A stretch of DNA of 64,000 bases from Vanilla planifolia (GCA_023846275.1 CM043875.1:10039958-10103957), one strand, 5' to 3'. Numbered from the stretch's first letter, positions 50,770 through 64,000 are shown. Made by a program: numbers and translations. The notes: generated by a model from the letters alone, not told the origin.

Positions 50770-53740
50770 AAGGCTATGGAAGATAAGTGTTTCTTGGATT
50801 GTGAGGGTTCAAGACATATGATGGGAAACATCAAACTATTCAACCAACTAAAGGCTTATAATGGAGAAAAAAGTTGAGCTTGGAGAGAATTTAAAGAAAT
50901 CTATCAAAGAAATAGGTACCATTGGAGGCTTTATATTTTCAATTAATAAAGTTTTATTTATTTATGATTTAAAATATAATTTACTTAATATGAGTTAACT
51001 TTGTGATAATATTTCATTTAATACAATTGCATGTAAAATTTCCATAAATAAAGATAAAATAATAATTGTGCATAAATGAAATAATACCAATTTTCTTGAT
51101 TTTAAAATTATAAAAAATTCTCAAATAATTTGCACCAAATTCCAATGAGTCAAACTAATGATATAAGAGATTTTGTCATACTAGTACATATAAAATAAGA
51201 AAAATGATTAAACATAACATAGTAAGAGGCTTACGAAAATTAACTTTGTAGGTGATTTAGTTTGTTGATCAAGTAATTTTGGTAGAGTAATAAAATCATG
51301 TTTTAAATCAAAGAAGGATGTAACTTCTAAAAGAATCTTAGAACATTGACACAAATTTGTTTGGTCCAATACTTCCTGTGAGCTTAGGAAGAAAAAAATA
51401 TGAATTTGTTATAGTAAATGATATTTTAAGTATACATGGATCATATACTTTATAAAAAAGTGAATCATGTAAATAATTTTAAATATTGATAACTATTTTA
51501 CAAAATGATTTTTGATAAAATTTAATTTCCATTAGAAGTGATACTAGAGAAGAATTTAGGAATGGTTAATTTCTTGAATATTTGAATAATAATAAACTTT
51601 CTCACACATTCTTTAAACCTAAAGTTCCACAATAAAAAGACATAATCGAGAGGAAAAATAGAACTTTATTAGATTTAACTTGAAGTATGTTGAATGAGTA
51701 TGAAATAACAAAATTCTTTTGGGCAAAAGCCATGGTTATAACATGTTATAATTAAAATAGATTTCTTTCTTAGCCTTAATTAAAAAAATTATCATATAAA
51801 AAACTAATGATTACTCATTCACATGTATTTGGTTGTATATGTTGCATTCTAAGTAACGAGAAGAGAGAATTAGGAATCTTTGATCCAAAATTAGATAAGA
51901 GAATCTTCTTAGGATACTCATTTAATGGTAGAGCTTATAGAGTTCATAATAAAAGCACCAATGAAGAAGAATTATACTTGTAAACTTTGACGAAATAATG
52001 TAAACATAGAAAATAAGCAAATAGATTTGAGAAATTAAGATTAAAATATTTAAATAAAATAAATAAGAAAAATAAGTTGTTGAAAAGTACATAATTTCTA
52101 AAACTATATAATTTATAAAGGATCATCCAAAAGATCAAGTAGTAGATAAAATTATGGATGGAGTTAAAACTAGACCTCATCAAAACCACTCTATCTTTAT
52201 GATAAATTGTTAAATAGCACAATAAAAGATGGCTTAAATAACAAATTATGAGTAATAGTTATGAATGAAGAATTAACTCAATTTGAAATAATATGTGTGG
52301 AAGTTAACCTCAAGACCATTAAATATAAGTATAATTGGAATAAAAGGTTCTTTAAAAATAAACATGATGAAAATGGAAACGTAATTAAGAATAAAGAAAG
52401 ATTAGTTACAAAGTGTTATTGTAAAATTAAAGAAATAGATTTTTAAGAAATCTTTGCACCAATAGTGATACTTGAGACAATAAACATTTTGTTAGTTTTT
52501 GCTTGCTACAAGAACTTCAAACTTCTAAAATTAATATTAAAAGTTATTTTTAAAATGATCTTATAAATGAAAAAGTTTATGTAGAATAATTCCAAGGATT
52601 TAACTTTTATGATAAATTAGGCCAAGTATAAAAATAATTAAAATTTTGTATAAAGTTATGCAAGCATCTAGAGTATGGTATAATGGACTATATAGTTTTC
52701 TAGTTTCAAATATTTTTATAAGAAATATAGATAATACATTATTTGTAAAAGACAAATGAGAACATAAACTTATATGTCAAAAACATGCAAATGACATATT
52801 GTTTGAAGCTAATAATGGAGACTAGTGCAAAGCTTTTTTTGGATTTAATTAAAAATGAATTTGAAATAAATTTATTGTGAGTGTTTACTTTCTCTTTAGG
52901 AAATGAAGTTAAATAAACCATCAATAGTGTTTTCATATCACTAACTTAATGTATTTTAAAAATATGGTTTTAATAATATCGAACCTAAAAACACACCTAG
53001 ACTACTAACACACATTTATATAAAGATAAAAAAAACAAAATAAGTAGATACTAAAATTTATAAAGATTTAATTGTTTCAATTATATATCTTATACTAAGT
53101 AAAGTTTTTTTTATTTTTATACTAAGTAAAGTTATAATCTATCATGTTTATGTATGTTCTAAGTTTAAGGATTATCTCAAAGAATCTCTTTTAATAGTGA
53201 TAAATCACATATTTTGATTCATAGCTAGAATAATAAATTAGAACTTTGGTATCCAAAAGATGATCTAAATTTTCATTTAAGAGCATTCTCATATGCATAG
53301 TTTTTTTTTGAAACTAGAAACATATAGAAAAACAACATGCCAATCTTTAAGAAATTCATTAATCTCATTTAGTAAGAAAGAAAATTATATTACACTATCC
53401 ACAAGAGAATCAATATATATAGCTTCAATTAGTTTTGTAGCACTGTTGTTATGAATCAAATAATAATTAGGAAATTATCGTGTTATACTAGGTAAAAGTT
53501 TCATCTATTATGATAATTATAAGTAATAAGTTTAAATAAAAAATAGCTAATTATTCTAAAGCAAAACATATAGATATTAAATATCATTTTATAAGAGAGC
53601 ATATGATCCTAATCATGAATTATTATACTTTTTTCTTGTTGATGATCAATTGGTTCATATTTTCATAAAACCCATAGATAATGAATAATTTATAAAACTT
53701 AAATTAAGACTAGGAGTGTTAAATCTATTTAAGTGATAAT
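50770..53740 (+). pseudogene. Copia pol remnant: integrase, reverse transcriptase, RNase H
   Basis: Separate short open stretches, in copia order, show family motifs. GSRHMMGNIKLFNQLKAYNG (near 50808-50865) follows the protease. KKKYEFVIVNDILSIHGSYT (near 51392-51450) and IERKNRTLLDLT (near 51645-51680) belong to the integrase core. HVFGC and LDKRILLGYSFNGRAYRVHN (near 51890-51950) are its end. NGNVIKNKERLVTKCYCKIK (near 52373-52430) and VFACYKNFKLL belong to RT. ITLSTRESIYIASIS (near 53388-53435) belongs to RNase H. Badly broken and clearly non-functional. Confidence 0.85.
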
Positions 53741-53905
53741 AAAAATGAAGAGAGAATAAAAATTGTTAGAAATAAGCATAAATAAAGAGGCATCCTATTC
53801 CAGTAATAGTATAAATGTAGAGAGAGTTCATCTTTTGTTGTTTTGTTTATTCTTTTGTAAATAGTTTATATTTTTTTTATCAATTTAATTAATTGTATTT
53901 TTATC

Positions 53906-53921
53906 ATCAAAATGGAGATAT
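53906..53921 (+). other. Polypurine tract of the copia element
   Basis: CATCAAAATGGAGATA immediately precedes the TG of the 3' LTR. SIRE-type elements carry a CATCAAAANGGGGGAGA-like tract in this position. Confidence 0.6.
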
Positions 53922-55782
53922 TGTTATGTTATTTACCCACATCTACGTTGTTTTGTTTGGTGATATCAAACTCTAAGTATTTCTAATAAATTTATTTGAG
54001 TAAATGTTTAAATTTTTGATAGTTAATGTCGTGTTCAAGGTTGAACTTAAAGAAGAAGAGGAGAAAATATTAGAACCTATGAAAATTATCTTAGTTTGAG
54101 TAGTAGACCACTAAGAGATTCATTTTGGATTTAACTGTAAGTATTTCACTTTTATCTTGACTAGAATATTAAACTTGTTTGAAACCATTCTTGCAAGGCA
54201 TAAAAAATAACATTCATTTAAACTAAAGATCTTAGAAAATTTTTTGGATTTTAAAAATTTAATTTATCTTAGTTTGAATATCTTAAGGATTATTTTTTTC
54301 TTGAACCTATTTTTTAAATTTTGAATCAAAAAGTCATTACAAAAAGTACATTATAATAGTAAAAAAAATAATTTATTAAAAAAACCTAATTCTACTAGAT
54401 CAAAATATCTTTGAGCCTATATTTTAATTTTAAGCCAGGGCATTACTCCTAAACCAATTCACTATACTAGTTGGGTTGGGGCATCACTCCTGAATTGGGT
54501 TGAAAGGGTATTAGATTAAGGCATCATTCTTGCATCTAATAATCTAATATATTATTGGTATCATGGTTGACCAAATCTCAAACAAACATAGTGGCAGTTA
54601 ACCCTAATTGTAAAAGCTAACTATTATGTGAAGAGAAAGCATTATGAGGAAAGAAATGCAAAATGAATACACCATGTGGGACTAAAATGTAAAGCTTTTT
54701 CTACATGAGTGACCTCTAAATTCTAGAAGTGATGTGAACCATCTAATTATGTAATTTTGTGATTAAACAATCCATATGTAATTCAATTTTTAAATAAGCA
54801 CAAACTTAATAAAGTCATCAGATCACGATTGTGATCTAGAAATCTACATCACACCTTCTTTTTTAAATAACACCAACTTAGTTCTAGCCATCTGATCATG
54901 CAGTTTTCATGATTAAATGATCAAGGATCTTTTTTATCATGAACTTTGTATATTATTGCTACTTTAGCCATTATTTATGAGTTATTAGAGATGATTATTT
55001 TAAAATATATATTTTTTTAAATAAAAAACTTACATCGGCCTTCATTGAATTACAATAAGTAGTAATAATTTTTGGTCTCTTTGATAACTACTCTTAGCAA
55101 TTCAAAAATATTTATAAATAGGTAATGTTTTGAACATAGTGGATTGATGAAATTTTGACAAAATCTAAAGAAAACATTTCAAGTCATAAAGTTAAAGCTG
55201 TTAGTAACTAATGCTTATTATTTCTTCCTTATGCTATGTCATTAATCATTGAACCCCAAATTTTACCTTCTACAAGTTATCTATGCTCCCATTTTCTCAT
55301 TTTGTAATTCATTAAATTAAAAGGCTTGTATCTTGTTGAGTATGTTTTCAAGCATAGGAAGTTAGTTTATATTAAGTATAGATTTAAATTATCTCTTTCC
55401 TTTCTTCTTTCTACCAATCTTATCTTTGATAAAACCATTGTAGCTTATTTTTTGTTTCATTATTATTAGAGCTTAACCTATTCATCTTTTAGGAAAAGGG
55501 TTATATTTATTATTTTTTTCTTATTTTTATGTTAACTTACCTATAAATCACTCTTATATATTTTAATTTTTTTTATTGATTTTTTATTTCATAATTTTTA
55601 TAAAAATTACTTTTAAAAGAAATTAAACATATTTTAAATTTAAATTAAAAATTTATAAAATCACTTTTATAGACTTGCTCAAGCTTATCAAAAATTACTT
55701 TGAAATATTTTTTTTAAAATATGTTTTCATAAGTCAAAATTTTTTTTAAGTGATTCAACCCCTCTTGCTAAACCACACTTCA
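53922..55782 (+). repeat. 3' LTR of the copia element
   Basis: Starts TGTTATGTTATTTACC right after the purine tract and ends CACACTTCA. It is collinear with 47092-49052 along its full length. Confidence 0.8.
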
Positions 55783-57239
55783 GGTGGATGTATCCAATAA
55801 TTTTAAGTTAGAAGAAATCCTCCAATTTTCCATTAAAATTTAATCTTTTTAAGATCTATAATCATCCCTTTGGATCAACCACATGATAACCTCTCAACTT
55901 TTGGTACATCTTGTTATCCTTTATGACCCTTAACATATTTAAAGGAAAGACCATTTTAATTGCATCAATCAAGTATGATGAAAGTTCATCAAACAATAAA
56001 ATAGGCTCATTATTTTGTTTAGATCATATAAGGCTTCATCTAGATATAACATGCTTTTGTTATGGGTTTGTATCATAAATATATGGTCATTCAACATAAT
56101 GGATCAGACAAATATAATGATAAACATTGATCATTCTACATCATTAGTATGTGATATTCATCTTTGTATGGCATAATATCCTCTTAACAACATGGTTGTC
56201 ATCATATAAGGATCACATTAAGGTTGTAATCATCTAGGCATGCTACCTAGCATAGATCAGTCAAATATGTTTGATACACTTTTGATTTGTTTTTTGAATC
56301 ACACAAATATGATAGTATATGTCTACACTGATTAGATTATTCCAATGGGCACATTTACTTATTCGACATAATACAGTTCCTCAATTAGCATAGTTAGATA
56401 GTCTATTAATAGATTGTCTATTTTGATGGTTCACCTCATTACAATGCATTATTTATTTAGATAAAGGTTCGTCACTCATTTCATCGATGCACATTTATGA
56501 TTTTAGTACATCAATAATTCAAAATTGATCAAGGAAATTATGGAAAGCTTCTATGAATCACTTTCATACAAAATCATAGATAGCATAAGTCATATCGATA
56601 CATTAGTGGGACACTCTAAATAGCTCAGTGGTTACCAAATGGCATATGTCACTCAAGCAGATCATACATCAAAAGCTGAATCAAGCTCATCCTCATTATA
56701 ATTCTTAGTCACATTCTTTGTTGGATAGTTTTATATCCTTATAGCTAGACCAAGTAAAACATTTTGCTAGCTATCACTTTCAATATGTAATAAAGTTCTA
56801 TTTCACAAAACAAACCTAAAATTAAACTATGCTTAAGCTAGTTTGACATTGCAATCTCTTAAACTATCTAATCTATGAGTTAAGGTCATAGTTGGAGTGA
56901 ATACCATACAATATAGGAAAAATTAAAGGTTATTTTAGAAAAGTCGGATTTTAGGTTTAAATTCCCTTTGAAGCATGCAAATTAAGAAGTGTATTTGAGG
57001 GAGCATTAATCTTAGTTGTCATTCATACCATCTTTACTTTAGGAAGTTATGGTAACCAACCATATTAATATTACATAGGGTAGTTTTGCTTTAGGGAAAA
57101 TTAAAGGTCATCCATGAAATAGTAAGGTGAAACCTTAGCCAAAATTTCTCTAGAAACCTTAAAAGTAGAATCCTTAATCGAGTAAGTAAATCAGGTATAT
57201 TTGGGCTATACTCTAAAGTTTAATAACCTAGCTGTGAGA
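55783..57239. other. AT-rich DNA right of the copia element, no gene recognised
   Basis: No open frame of note and no motif. It may include the missing left part of the LTR at 57240-58283 or the continuation of LINE copy C, but neither could be shown by eye. Confidence 0.4.
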
Positions 57240-58283
57240 TAGAGCAAAAAGGAAAATAATGATTAGGAACCAAGGAAGGATTCTAAGGCATGAGAAATGA
57301 AGAAGAGAAAACCACAAGCTTGAAGAGGTGAAGGAGGCACATCCACCAGAGTAGACCAAGACATAGCTGAAGTGCTAAGATGAACGTCAAGATCCAACAC
57401 CTAAACACATGTTTAGTTAAAATTGAGTATTTTGTTATAGCAAGCATGATACAAGATCTTAGTTTCATCAAGATTTATTTTAAGAATGCCATAATCTTAC
57501 TATCATGACTTAATTCAAGATAAGACAAATCCTAAATTTTACTTTGATAAAATTTTGCAAACGTGCTTCATATATGGATTTTTTTCATTACATTTCTATC
57601 CTTGGATATAAATAGAAGTACATTCTAAATAAAAGAATATGATGGTTCAATTGCAAAATCATTATTAAGCCAGAACACTTTGCAATCTACATCCATTTTT
57701 TGTTAGAGCATTTGGTGCTCAACTACAACAACATTCTTACTAAGTTTCTCATTATGTTCTCTCACTTTTCTTATTTGGACATTTTATTGGATTCATTAAT
57801 TTAGTCATTATGCCATAATTACTTAAAGGTATAAGTATATGTTGTGGTGTCAAATATTTTTAGTGTTATAATTACTTTTTTATAGCTTTTGTTAGTTGTT
57901 TTTGTCTTTGTTGCCTATGTCTCCTGCAAGCATTAGTTATATTTAGTTTAACCCATTTATTAGCTAGAGTGAAAAGGGGTGGATTTAAGGGAAGCTTGTA
58001 TTGGTCCACTTTGGGTGGATGTAGGCATGGGTTTGGTTGATCCATCAAAAACTATCACGTGTTGTCTTTCATTTTCTATATTTTTTGTAGTAACTTTGTT
58101 TTTCATATTATTTCAAAATGGCCATTATAGTTGCAAAGTTCATTGAAAGCTAAAAAAGAATTTTCAAAACTTTGTTTAAGAGTATTTAATGTGAAATTAT
58201 TTTAGTTATTGACTTGAAATGTGATTGAAAGTTGCACAATTCACTCTCCAATCTTGTGGAGATCACTCTTTTACCATGTAAAT
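57240..58283 (+). repeat. Part of a copia-type LTR (5' side)
   Basis: It contains a TATA-box-like TATAAATAG at 57607, then TTGGGTGGATGTAGGCATGGG (near 58009) and ATCACGTGTTGTCTTTCATTTT. It ends with ACAATTCACTCTCCAATCTTG (58237-58257) and a primer-site-like sequence. This order is that of the promoter-to-U5 part of SIRE-type plant copia LTRs (GTGGATGTAGG...CACGTTAAACCTTGTG...AATTCACCCCCTCTTG). The left end was not located. Confidence 0.5.
57607..57615 (+). promoter_or_regulatory. TATA-box-like element of the LTR
   Basis: TATAAATAG sits about 400 bp before the GTGGATGTAGG motif within the presumed LTR, a usual place for the retroelement promoter. Not proven active. Confidence 0.4.
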
Positions 58284-58286
58284 AAG

Positions 58287-58298
58287 TGGTATCATAGT
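58287..58298 (+). other. Primer-binding-site remnant
   Basis: TGGTATCATAGT follows the LTR-like end, against the usual TGGTATCAGAGC: ten of twelve bases agree. Confidence 0.55.
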
Positions 58299-58299
58299 A

Positions 58300-61200
58300 G
58301 TTTTATTAAGGAAAGCAATTCCTGGAAGAACGTTTTAATCTATACTCATTTGGTGTGTAATGAATTACTTAAAATCTCGTTATTATTACTATGGATCCAC
58401 CCCTTTGTTTGTTGTGAAGGACTTTCCTACAAGACAATGCATTCAAAACTTTTATTCTCTCTTTAAATGAGCTATGAAATAGGTTTTTTGATTGTGAAAA
58501 GTTATTATATTTAAGAAATTCCTATATTTACTTTTGAAATGTGAAGATACAAACTAAGAAAGGTGATCTTTGAAGTCAAAGAAAAATTAATTAAATTTGT
58601 TATGATGAAAAATAAGTAATGGTTTAGAAGAAAACCTTAAAAAGGTACGTTCACATGGTACCTCACATGTGAATGCATATCCTCATGTGAATTTGAGTAG
58701 TGGCAGTAAGACTATTAATAACGTTTAGCATTTGCATATGTCTCATAGTCAAACATGTAATTTATTTGCCACATTTAGAATTGTTAGTAATTAATGTTGC
58801 TTATATGACAAAATTTCTATTGATTTCCTTATTAGGTGATCAATAAATTTAATGGTAAAAATTTATATTTGGATTTTTAAAGGTAACTCATTGTGTACAA
58901 GATTTGTAAAAATGACATCCTACACCAGCACTTATTAACCCAAGATGATTTTGGTTCCTAAATTATAGCTTAAGAAGTTGTTTAGGAGTGTCTATATGAC
59001 AAAGACCTATGGAGACAAACCTTGTCCTATTGGCTTTGCATATACTTCACTTGAAAAAATTTTTATTTATAAGAAAATGTCATCCTTATCTTGATAAAAA
59101 TAATATTACCATATAATGAATTTGGAGAGTTACGAGAAATCATTCAAGCACTTTGTTTTGGAACATCAGTTATAAAGAAATTATTTCCATTAATTAAAAA
59201 TTAAGTAATAAGGAAGTATTGCATGGAAGTCTTAGTTAAGGATTTTTGTCTCTTGGATAATTTAAATTATAAGTGAAGTATATTAACTTTTATGATGATA
59301 ACTAGATCAAGTCAATTTAAGATAATGTACTTATGTTAGGATTTCCTATAAAGTAGAAAAAATGAGTGGCTCAACTTAGGAAACACAAATTATAGACATT
59401 TGTTCATATAAGACACTGCAATCACAAAAGTACAAACCATTCTTACCTTTATGTATTTGGATTAAAGTGTTATATAGTTCGTGCTCATACAATTTGCTCA
59501 TCATATACATATGACAAGTTTCACCTACTTGTTGTATAACTTAAACTCAAGTCAATTTAGCATAATAATATCACTTATTAAATATTATTAATATGAGAAA
59601 AGACAACTTTGATGTTGGTAGAGAATAATAAGTATGTCACATTATTAAGTTACTAAAAGGCTATAGCAATTGATAATGTGGATTGATACTAACATGGACC
59701 ATGTTTGTAAAATCATTATTATTTGAGCAGATGATTAGTGAGATATGATTTAGGCATGTATGATGCGCTGATCATCTATGTATAATGGTTATATTAGATA
59801 AAATTGCACTTATACTTTAAGGCATGTTTTGAATCATCTTATATGATTAAATCATTTAAGAAGTACATTCTCCTTGAATATATACCCAAATTAGGTAAGG
59901 CATTTCACCTAATAAATTGAAAGAACAAGAAAATTGGAAGAAGAAATGTCATAGTGGTGTCCCCTATCAATCTTTTGTGTGATCAGCTCCTAAGAACTTT
60001 CTATTACAAAAGGATGTTCATTTTGTGAGTATAGTCCCGATCATCTAAAATTAAACATGACGTGTTTCTTGCATCTAGTTTAAGTTTTGATAAATGTATG
60101 TCACCATTCTCTTCCAATAGTATTTAATTTTTCATGATGAACAAGCATCCTCATATGAAATGACACTCAGAAAGACTAGACCTATAGCTAGCTATCAGTT
60201 TGATGAGTCATTCATTATATAGAAATAACCAAATATGGAAGGCTAAGAACTAATTAAGATTTTAAATTCAACATCCAAAAACAAATCATAGAAGAATTGG
60301 AACTCAAACCCAATGAACCCATTTTATTTTACTTCTCTAGAATGGGTTTGGTGTCCTTTCAATAATGGCATGATTGAATTTGGAAATGACTAAGGTTTAT
60401 AATGTTTTTAGGTCATACCAATGTAGAATCAATGTTGAGATCACTAATGGTGATCACAATAGATTCTTCAAAATGTTGGCCACAGGTCTTACTCTCTCGC
60501 CCAATTGTGGTAACTCTTCTTTTGACTAGGGAGAGATGAACAATGAGATTTTTAATTATTTAACAAAGCTATATTAAAAAGTGAAGTTTCTGAATCAATA
60601 AGCTTACATAGTCCATTTTCTTAGCACCATAATGCAAAAGGTAGAGATTGACAATGCATCACTCCATGGCTTTCTCTTACCACTTTCTACTGCTTGAAAG
60701 TTGAATCCTTTCTTATAGCTAATTTGCTTTTTAGATTGATGAAAAAACATTGGAAATTAAGTATCTGACTTACATGAAATGAATAAATCTAGGCTACGGT
60801 TGTATAATTGCCTCAACCATCAATTACAATTATTGAATAAGCTTTGATTATATGCACTATAACTTTTGTTCCTTAAAGAACAATAATATGAAAAGGATGC
60901 AACATGTCTTTCAAGCCATACTATCCTTAATGATGATGTTATAGTGCATGCAAACAATTTTTAATTGAATTATTTGATGCAATTTTGTCATTTACTATTA
61001 TTGGCTCTCAAGATGGACCTCATCAACCTTCTATGGCTAGAGTGTTAGATTCCAATACTTTAAAGGCATTTAGTTTCTATTTTCAAGGGTTGATGCATTG
61101 GATAGTCAAATCAATGAATAATTTGAGAAGTTTTAAGAGTGCTGCACCATTCTAGAAACCATGATTAGGAGTCAATTTTAATTACTCTCAAGTTTAATAT

Positions 61201-62030
61201 TTTTATGGATAGCAAAATAAAGAATTTTTCTAAAAAATATTGATAAAAAACTCTTAAATAATTTTTGTAACAACTATAACTTAGTTTTTCAACTTGTTGA
61301 ATTTAGTTATCTTTATCTATGAATGTCTCCTATGTTGATGCAATTTTGTTTTTTGCTTTATTTACTATTCTATGCAGTGAACAAGTTCTATTGGTTTATT
61401 TATTAATTTTTCTTAATGTCTCTCCTATTGTATATCTCCTTGATTGATTACAAAATGGAAAAGAATAGGATGTTAATACAAAAGAACTAAGGGGAATTTC
61501 TTATTATTAGTATTTTGTTGGAAGAATTCACCAATCCATGGGGAGCTCAATGATTGTTATGTGTGCTTAGTTTTGTTACTTGTTATATGATATTTTTATA
61601 TTAATAACTTAAGCTATTAATATAATCTTGAGTCCTTTTCTATAATAGCAACATAGTATATTATTGTTATGCCTATTATAATCTTGTTTTTAATTCTATT
61701 GCTATCTTTATTGTAATGTTGATGTTATGCACTATAATTTCTCTAAAGTTGTATATCATGCCATTTTTCATTGATTTAATTATAAAAGTTTCGATTGTGA
61801 ACCATTTGTTTTGATAGTGAAACTCTTAGTTGTGCTTGTTTTCACTTTTTCTTTATCATTTGAAGCACAATAAGAAGTAGGAGGGGAACATGAACATAAG
61901 TGAAATGAAAAGAATCTGTGTGGCTTCCCAACATTGACTTTGTTCTTAGAATTAATTACATTGAGTGGGAACACTTGTGTTCTTTCTTGATTAGTACTTT
62001 TTCATTTCAAACTTTTATTTAATTGTTTTG
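58300..62030. other. Presumed interior of an LTR element with no recognisable pol
   Basis: Between the primer-site remnant and the purine tract lie about 3.7 kb of AT-rich DNA. No RT, integrase, RNase H or zinc knuckle could be seen. The plus-strand open stretch near 61040-61120 (VLDSNTLKAFSFYFQGLMHW) is the longest coherent-looking piece, and its family is unknown. Frames at 58221-58466 (+) and 61780-61974 (-) look random. Confidence 0.35.
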
Positions 62031-62031
62031 T

Positions 62032-62400
62032 CATCATCAAAGAGAGAGATTATTAAACCTTGGTCTTTGCACTATTTTTTTGATGATAAAAAAACTATTT
62101 TATTAATTTTACTAATCCTTTCCTTGAGTGTTTTAGATCTTGAATCCTAGATCAAACAAGTTATTTGAATAGAAAACTTGATCAAGTGATTCATGTTTGG
62201 CATCTTTGTTGCTTTGTTGGAGAACTTGGTTCATCTTGCAGATCTTGTAGCCATATAGGTTAACTCATTATGGCATGGCTGAACCACTTGGAATCCCTCA
62301 TTTATATGGCTAAATTGTTAAGCCTTTCCTTTACGTTTAAGTGGTAAGCCAGCAATTAACTTATTAATGCCTAGCTTTTAGTTAAATCCTTGATCTTGAG
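62032..62400 (+). repeat. Polypurine tract and start of a copia-type 3' LTR
   Basis: CATCATCAAAGAGAGAGAT at 62032-62050 is followed by TATTAAACCTTGGTCTTTGC and then TTTTTTTGATGATAA. SIRE-type elements have CATCATCAAAAAGGGGGAGAT directly before an LTR starting TGTTAAACCTTGG. It fits as the downstream end of the element whose 5' LTR is at 57240-58283, but the two LTR pieces do not overlap enough to prove it. The right end was not found. Confidence 0.45.
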
Positions 62401-63959
62401 TACATATCTATCATGAGTTGCCCTAGAACTTGATTATCACTAATATAAAACACTCCTAATTCAATAATATGCTAAACATATAGAAACTTAGTTTAAAATA
62501 AGCTTTATTATTCATTGTCTTATGAGCATACAATTGGTGTCATAAACATGTGATTATCATCTTGTTTAATAATGTGAAGAGTAAACATTGTCATACTTAG
62601 CAATGGCCTTAAATGACTAATATGTGTTCTGAGAGTTTGATTCTTCTTCATATTATAATTATACAATCTCTTTTTTGTATTTATATTATTTTCTCTCACA
62701 ATCCAAGTCATGATTAATCAATAGGTTGGACATGTATAATATCTTGCTTCATACATTTGACTATTTGTTTGACTTAGAATGAGAAACTATAGGTTTGATA
62801 TACATGGCATCATCCATGTATGAGTCCAAGTTCTATCAAGTGTTCTCATAACTTTCACATGAATATTCTTAAAACTTTTACAATGTATAATAAAAAGTGG
62901 TATGTCATACTTATATGATTAATTTCTCTTTAAAGACTATTTAAAGGACTTTAGATAAAAATATTATAATGTTGTTGTACAAAATAATATTATTTTATGT
63001 GAATTATCCTTTTTCTAAGTTGCAATGCCTCAACTAAGACATTGTCATACTATTACAAGCTAATATGAAATGAAAAAATCCCAAGAGCTAGGCTCAATAT
63101 GTGAAACATACTTGTATATTGGTGATCCATTTATTTGACTTGCACGATCATCTAAACCTAATGGATAAGTGTATAATACTTTGACCATTCTTAGTAATCA
63201 TCTTTTACAAAAATTTAGAAATAAGTGAAACATGTTAAGATTTCATGTTGTGCAACATGAGCCTTATTATCACACTTATGCAATAAAGTTTTGAAACTAA
63301 AATACAAAGTTTAGATTGGCAAATCATTATGATGATTAGCTCAATTTTTCTATAGCCTTGATATGATCCACTGACCAAATTGTATGATTATTTTTCAAAA
63401 TTCGTAATGGCCAATTTAATTATAATAGAAGAAAGTGGATTTTTTAAAGTATGAGTTTAACTAAAATCTAAAGATCATAATATCAAAATATATCTATGAT
63501 TTATAATATAGCATCATATAAAATACTATCATGCTAAGACTCTAATACATGTCATCATCCACAAGATCAAAGCATAGATAACATATCTCCAAAATTAATA
63601 AATCACTTGAATCTAATCTAATCTAAGATAACACCATGAATAACTGCCAAAGTTTGTTAGAAAAATATAATAAGTAATTATCAAGTCTAATAAGATAGTC
63701 TGATATAGTCTCATGTCCAATGAAACAAATCTAATGATAATAAGCATCAAATCTACTACTACTGATGATTAAATAAAAGGGTCGAATCATTTAACTAGTG
63801 CACTAATTTGGATAATTTCTTTCTCAACCACTACAAAACTCTCAAATCAATAATCTTATAAAAAATATAAAAGGGGAGGTTAGTTGAGAGAATTAATAGA
63901 GATTTTTTTAGCTATATTATAAATCTAATATACAATAGTTAACAAGTATATATATATAA

Positions 63960-63966
<7 letters not shown>
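62400..63966. other. AT-rich DNA to the window end, no gene recognised
   Basis: Possibly the body of the LTR starting at 62051. No open frame with family resemblance. A 63-residue minus frame at 62520-62711 looks random. Confidence 0.4.

Positions 63967-64000
<34 letters not shown>
63967..64000. repeat. (AT)n microsatellite, cut by the window end
   Basis: Alternating AT from 63967 to the last base, preceded by a shorter (TA) run at about 63944-63957. Confidence 0.95.

Larger units (their letters stand above)
47092..55782 (+). mobile_element. Ty1/copia element of SIRE/Maximus type, structurally complete, very decayed
   Basis: Two diverged LTRs (47092-49052 and 53922-55782) enclose a primer-binding-site-like sequence, a gag-like region with a zinc knuckle, then protease, integrase, RT and RNase H in copia order, then a purine tract. 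The four bases GGTG flank both ends (47088-47091 and 55783-55786), probably the remains of a 5-bp target duplication. The order integrase before RT makes it copia. Acidic, Lys-rich gag and motif wording point to SIRE/Maximus. It is broken by dozens of changes. By-eye LTR divergence is of the order of 30%, which would mean around ten million years or more at commonly used plant rates. Confidence 0.85.

Overview
This window looks like an intergenic, repeat-filled stretch of a flowering-plant nuclear genome. The evidence is a chromovirus (Ty3/gypsy, Tekay/Del-like) with long LTRs, old Ty1/copia elements of the SIRE/Maximus type, plant L1-type LINE remnants with an ORF1, an endonuclease, an RT and an RNase H, and no bacterial gene organisation. 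Species cannot be named from this sequence. I found no convincing host gene, tRNA, rRNA or CRISPR array. Outside the chromovirus the DNA is strongly AT-rich, poor in CG, and full of short open frames that look random or fossil.

Layout. 1-3.9 kb: AT-rich DNA with nothing recognisable. 3.93-4.64 kb: a truncated LTR. 4.7-6.6 kb: decayed LINE (minus strand), with a further LINE ORF1 scrap at 7.45-7.86 kb. 8.6-10.17 kb: Ty3/gypsy gag-protease fossil (plus). 11.335-29.66 kb: an old LTR element on the minus strand with copia-type gag traces and no visible pol. It is split at 16858/27540 by a young Tekay-like chromovirus (16859-27539) with 5-bp target duplications AATAA. 31.5-35.8 kb: a second, longer copy of the same LINE family (minus). 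37-38 kb: a weak trace of a plant mobile-element protein. 39.5-40.4 kb: LINE 3' end with RNase H and an A-rich tail (plus). 41.8-44.35 kb and 46.5-47.0 kb: one LINE (plus), apparently interrupted inside its RT by about 2.15 kb that holds a (TA)50 microsatellite. 47.092-55.782 kb: a structurally complete but heavily decayed SIRE-like copia element (plus). 57.2-62.4 kb: parts of another copia-type LTR element. The window ends in a TA repeat.

How the parts relate. The only long open frames (a 936-aa pol and a 182-aa protease) belong to the chromovirus, whose two 3.07-kb LTRs differ by only about 16 substitutions by eye. It is therefore the youngest insertion and sits inside a much older, diverged element. 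The rest is layered TE decay: insertions into insertions, 5'-truncated LINEs, and cytosine loss consistent with long methylation. I did not find an undescribed biological system. The points most worth following are the nested insertion, the two internal repeat arrays and exon-like segment of the chromovirus LTR, the apparently pol-less host element, and the interrupted LINE.
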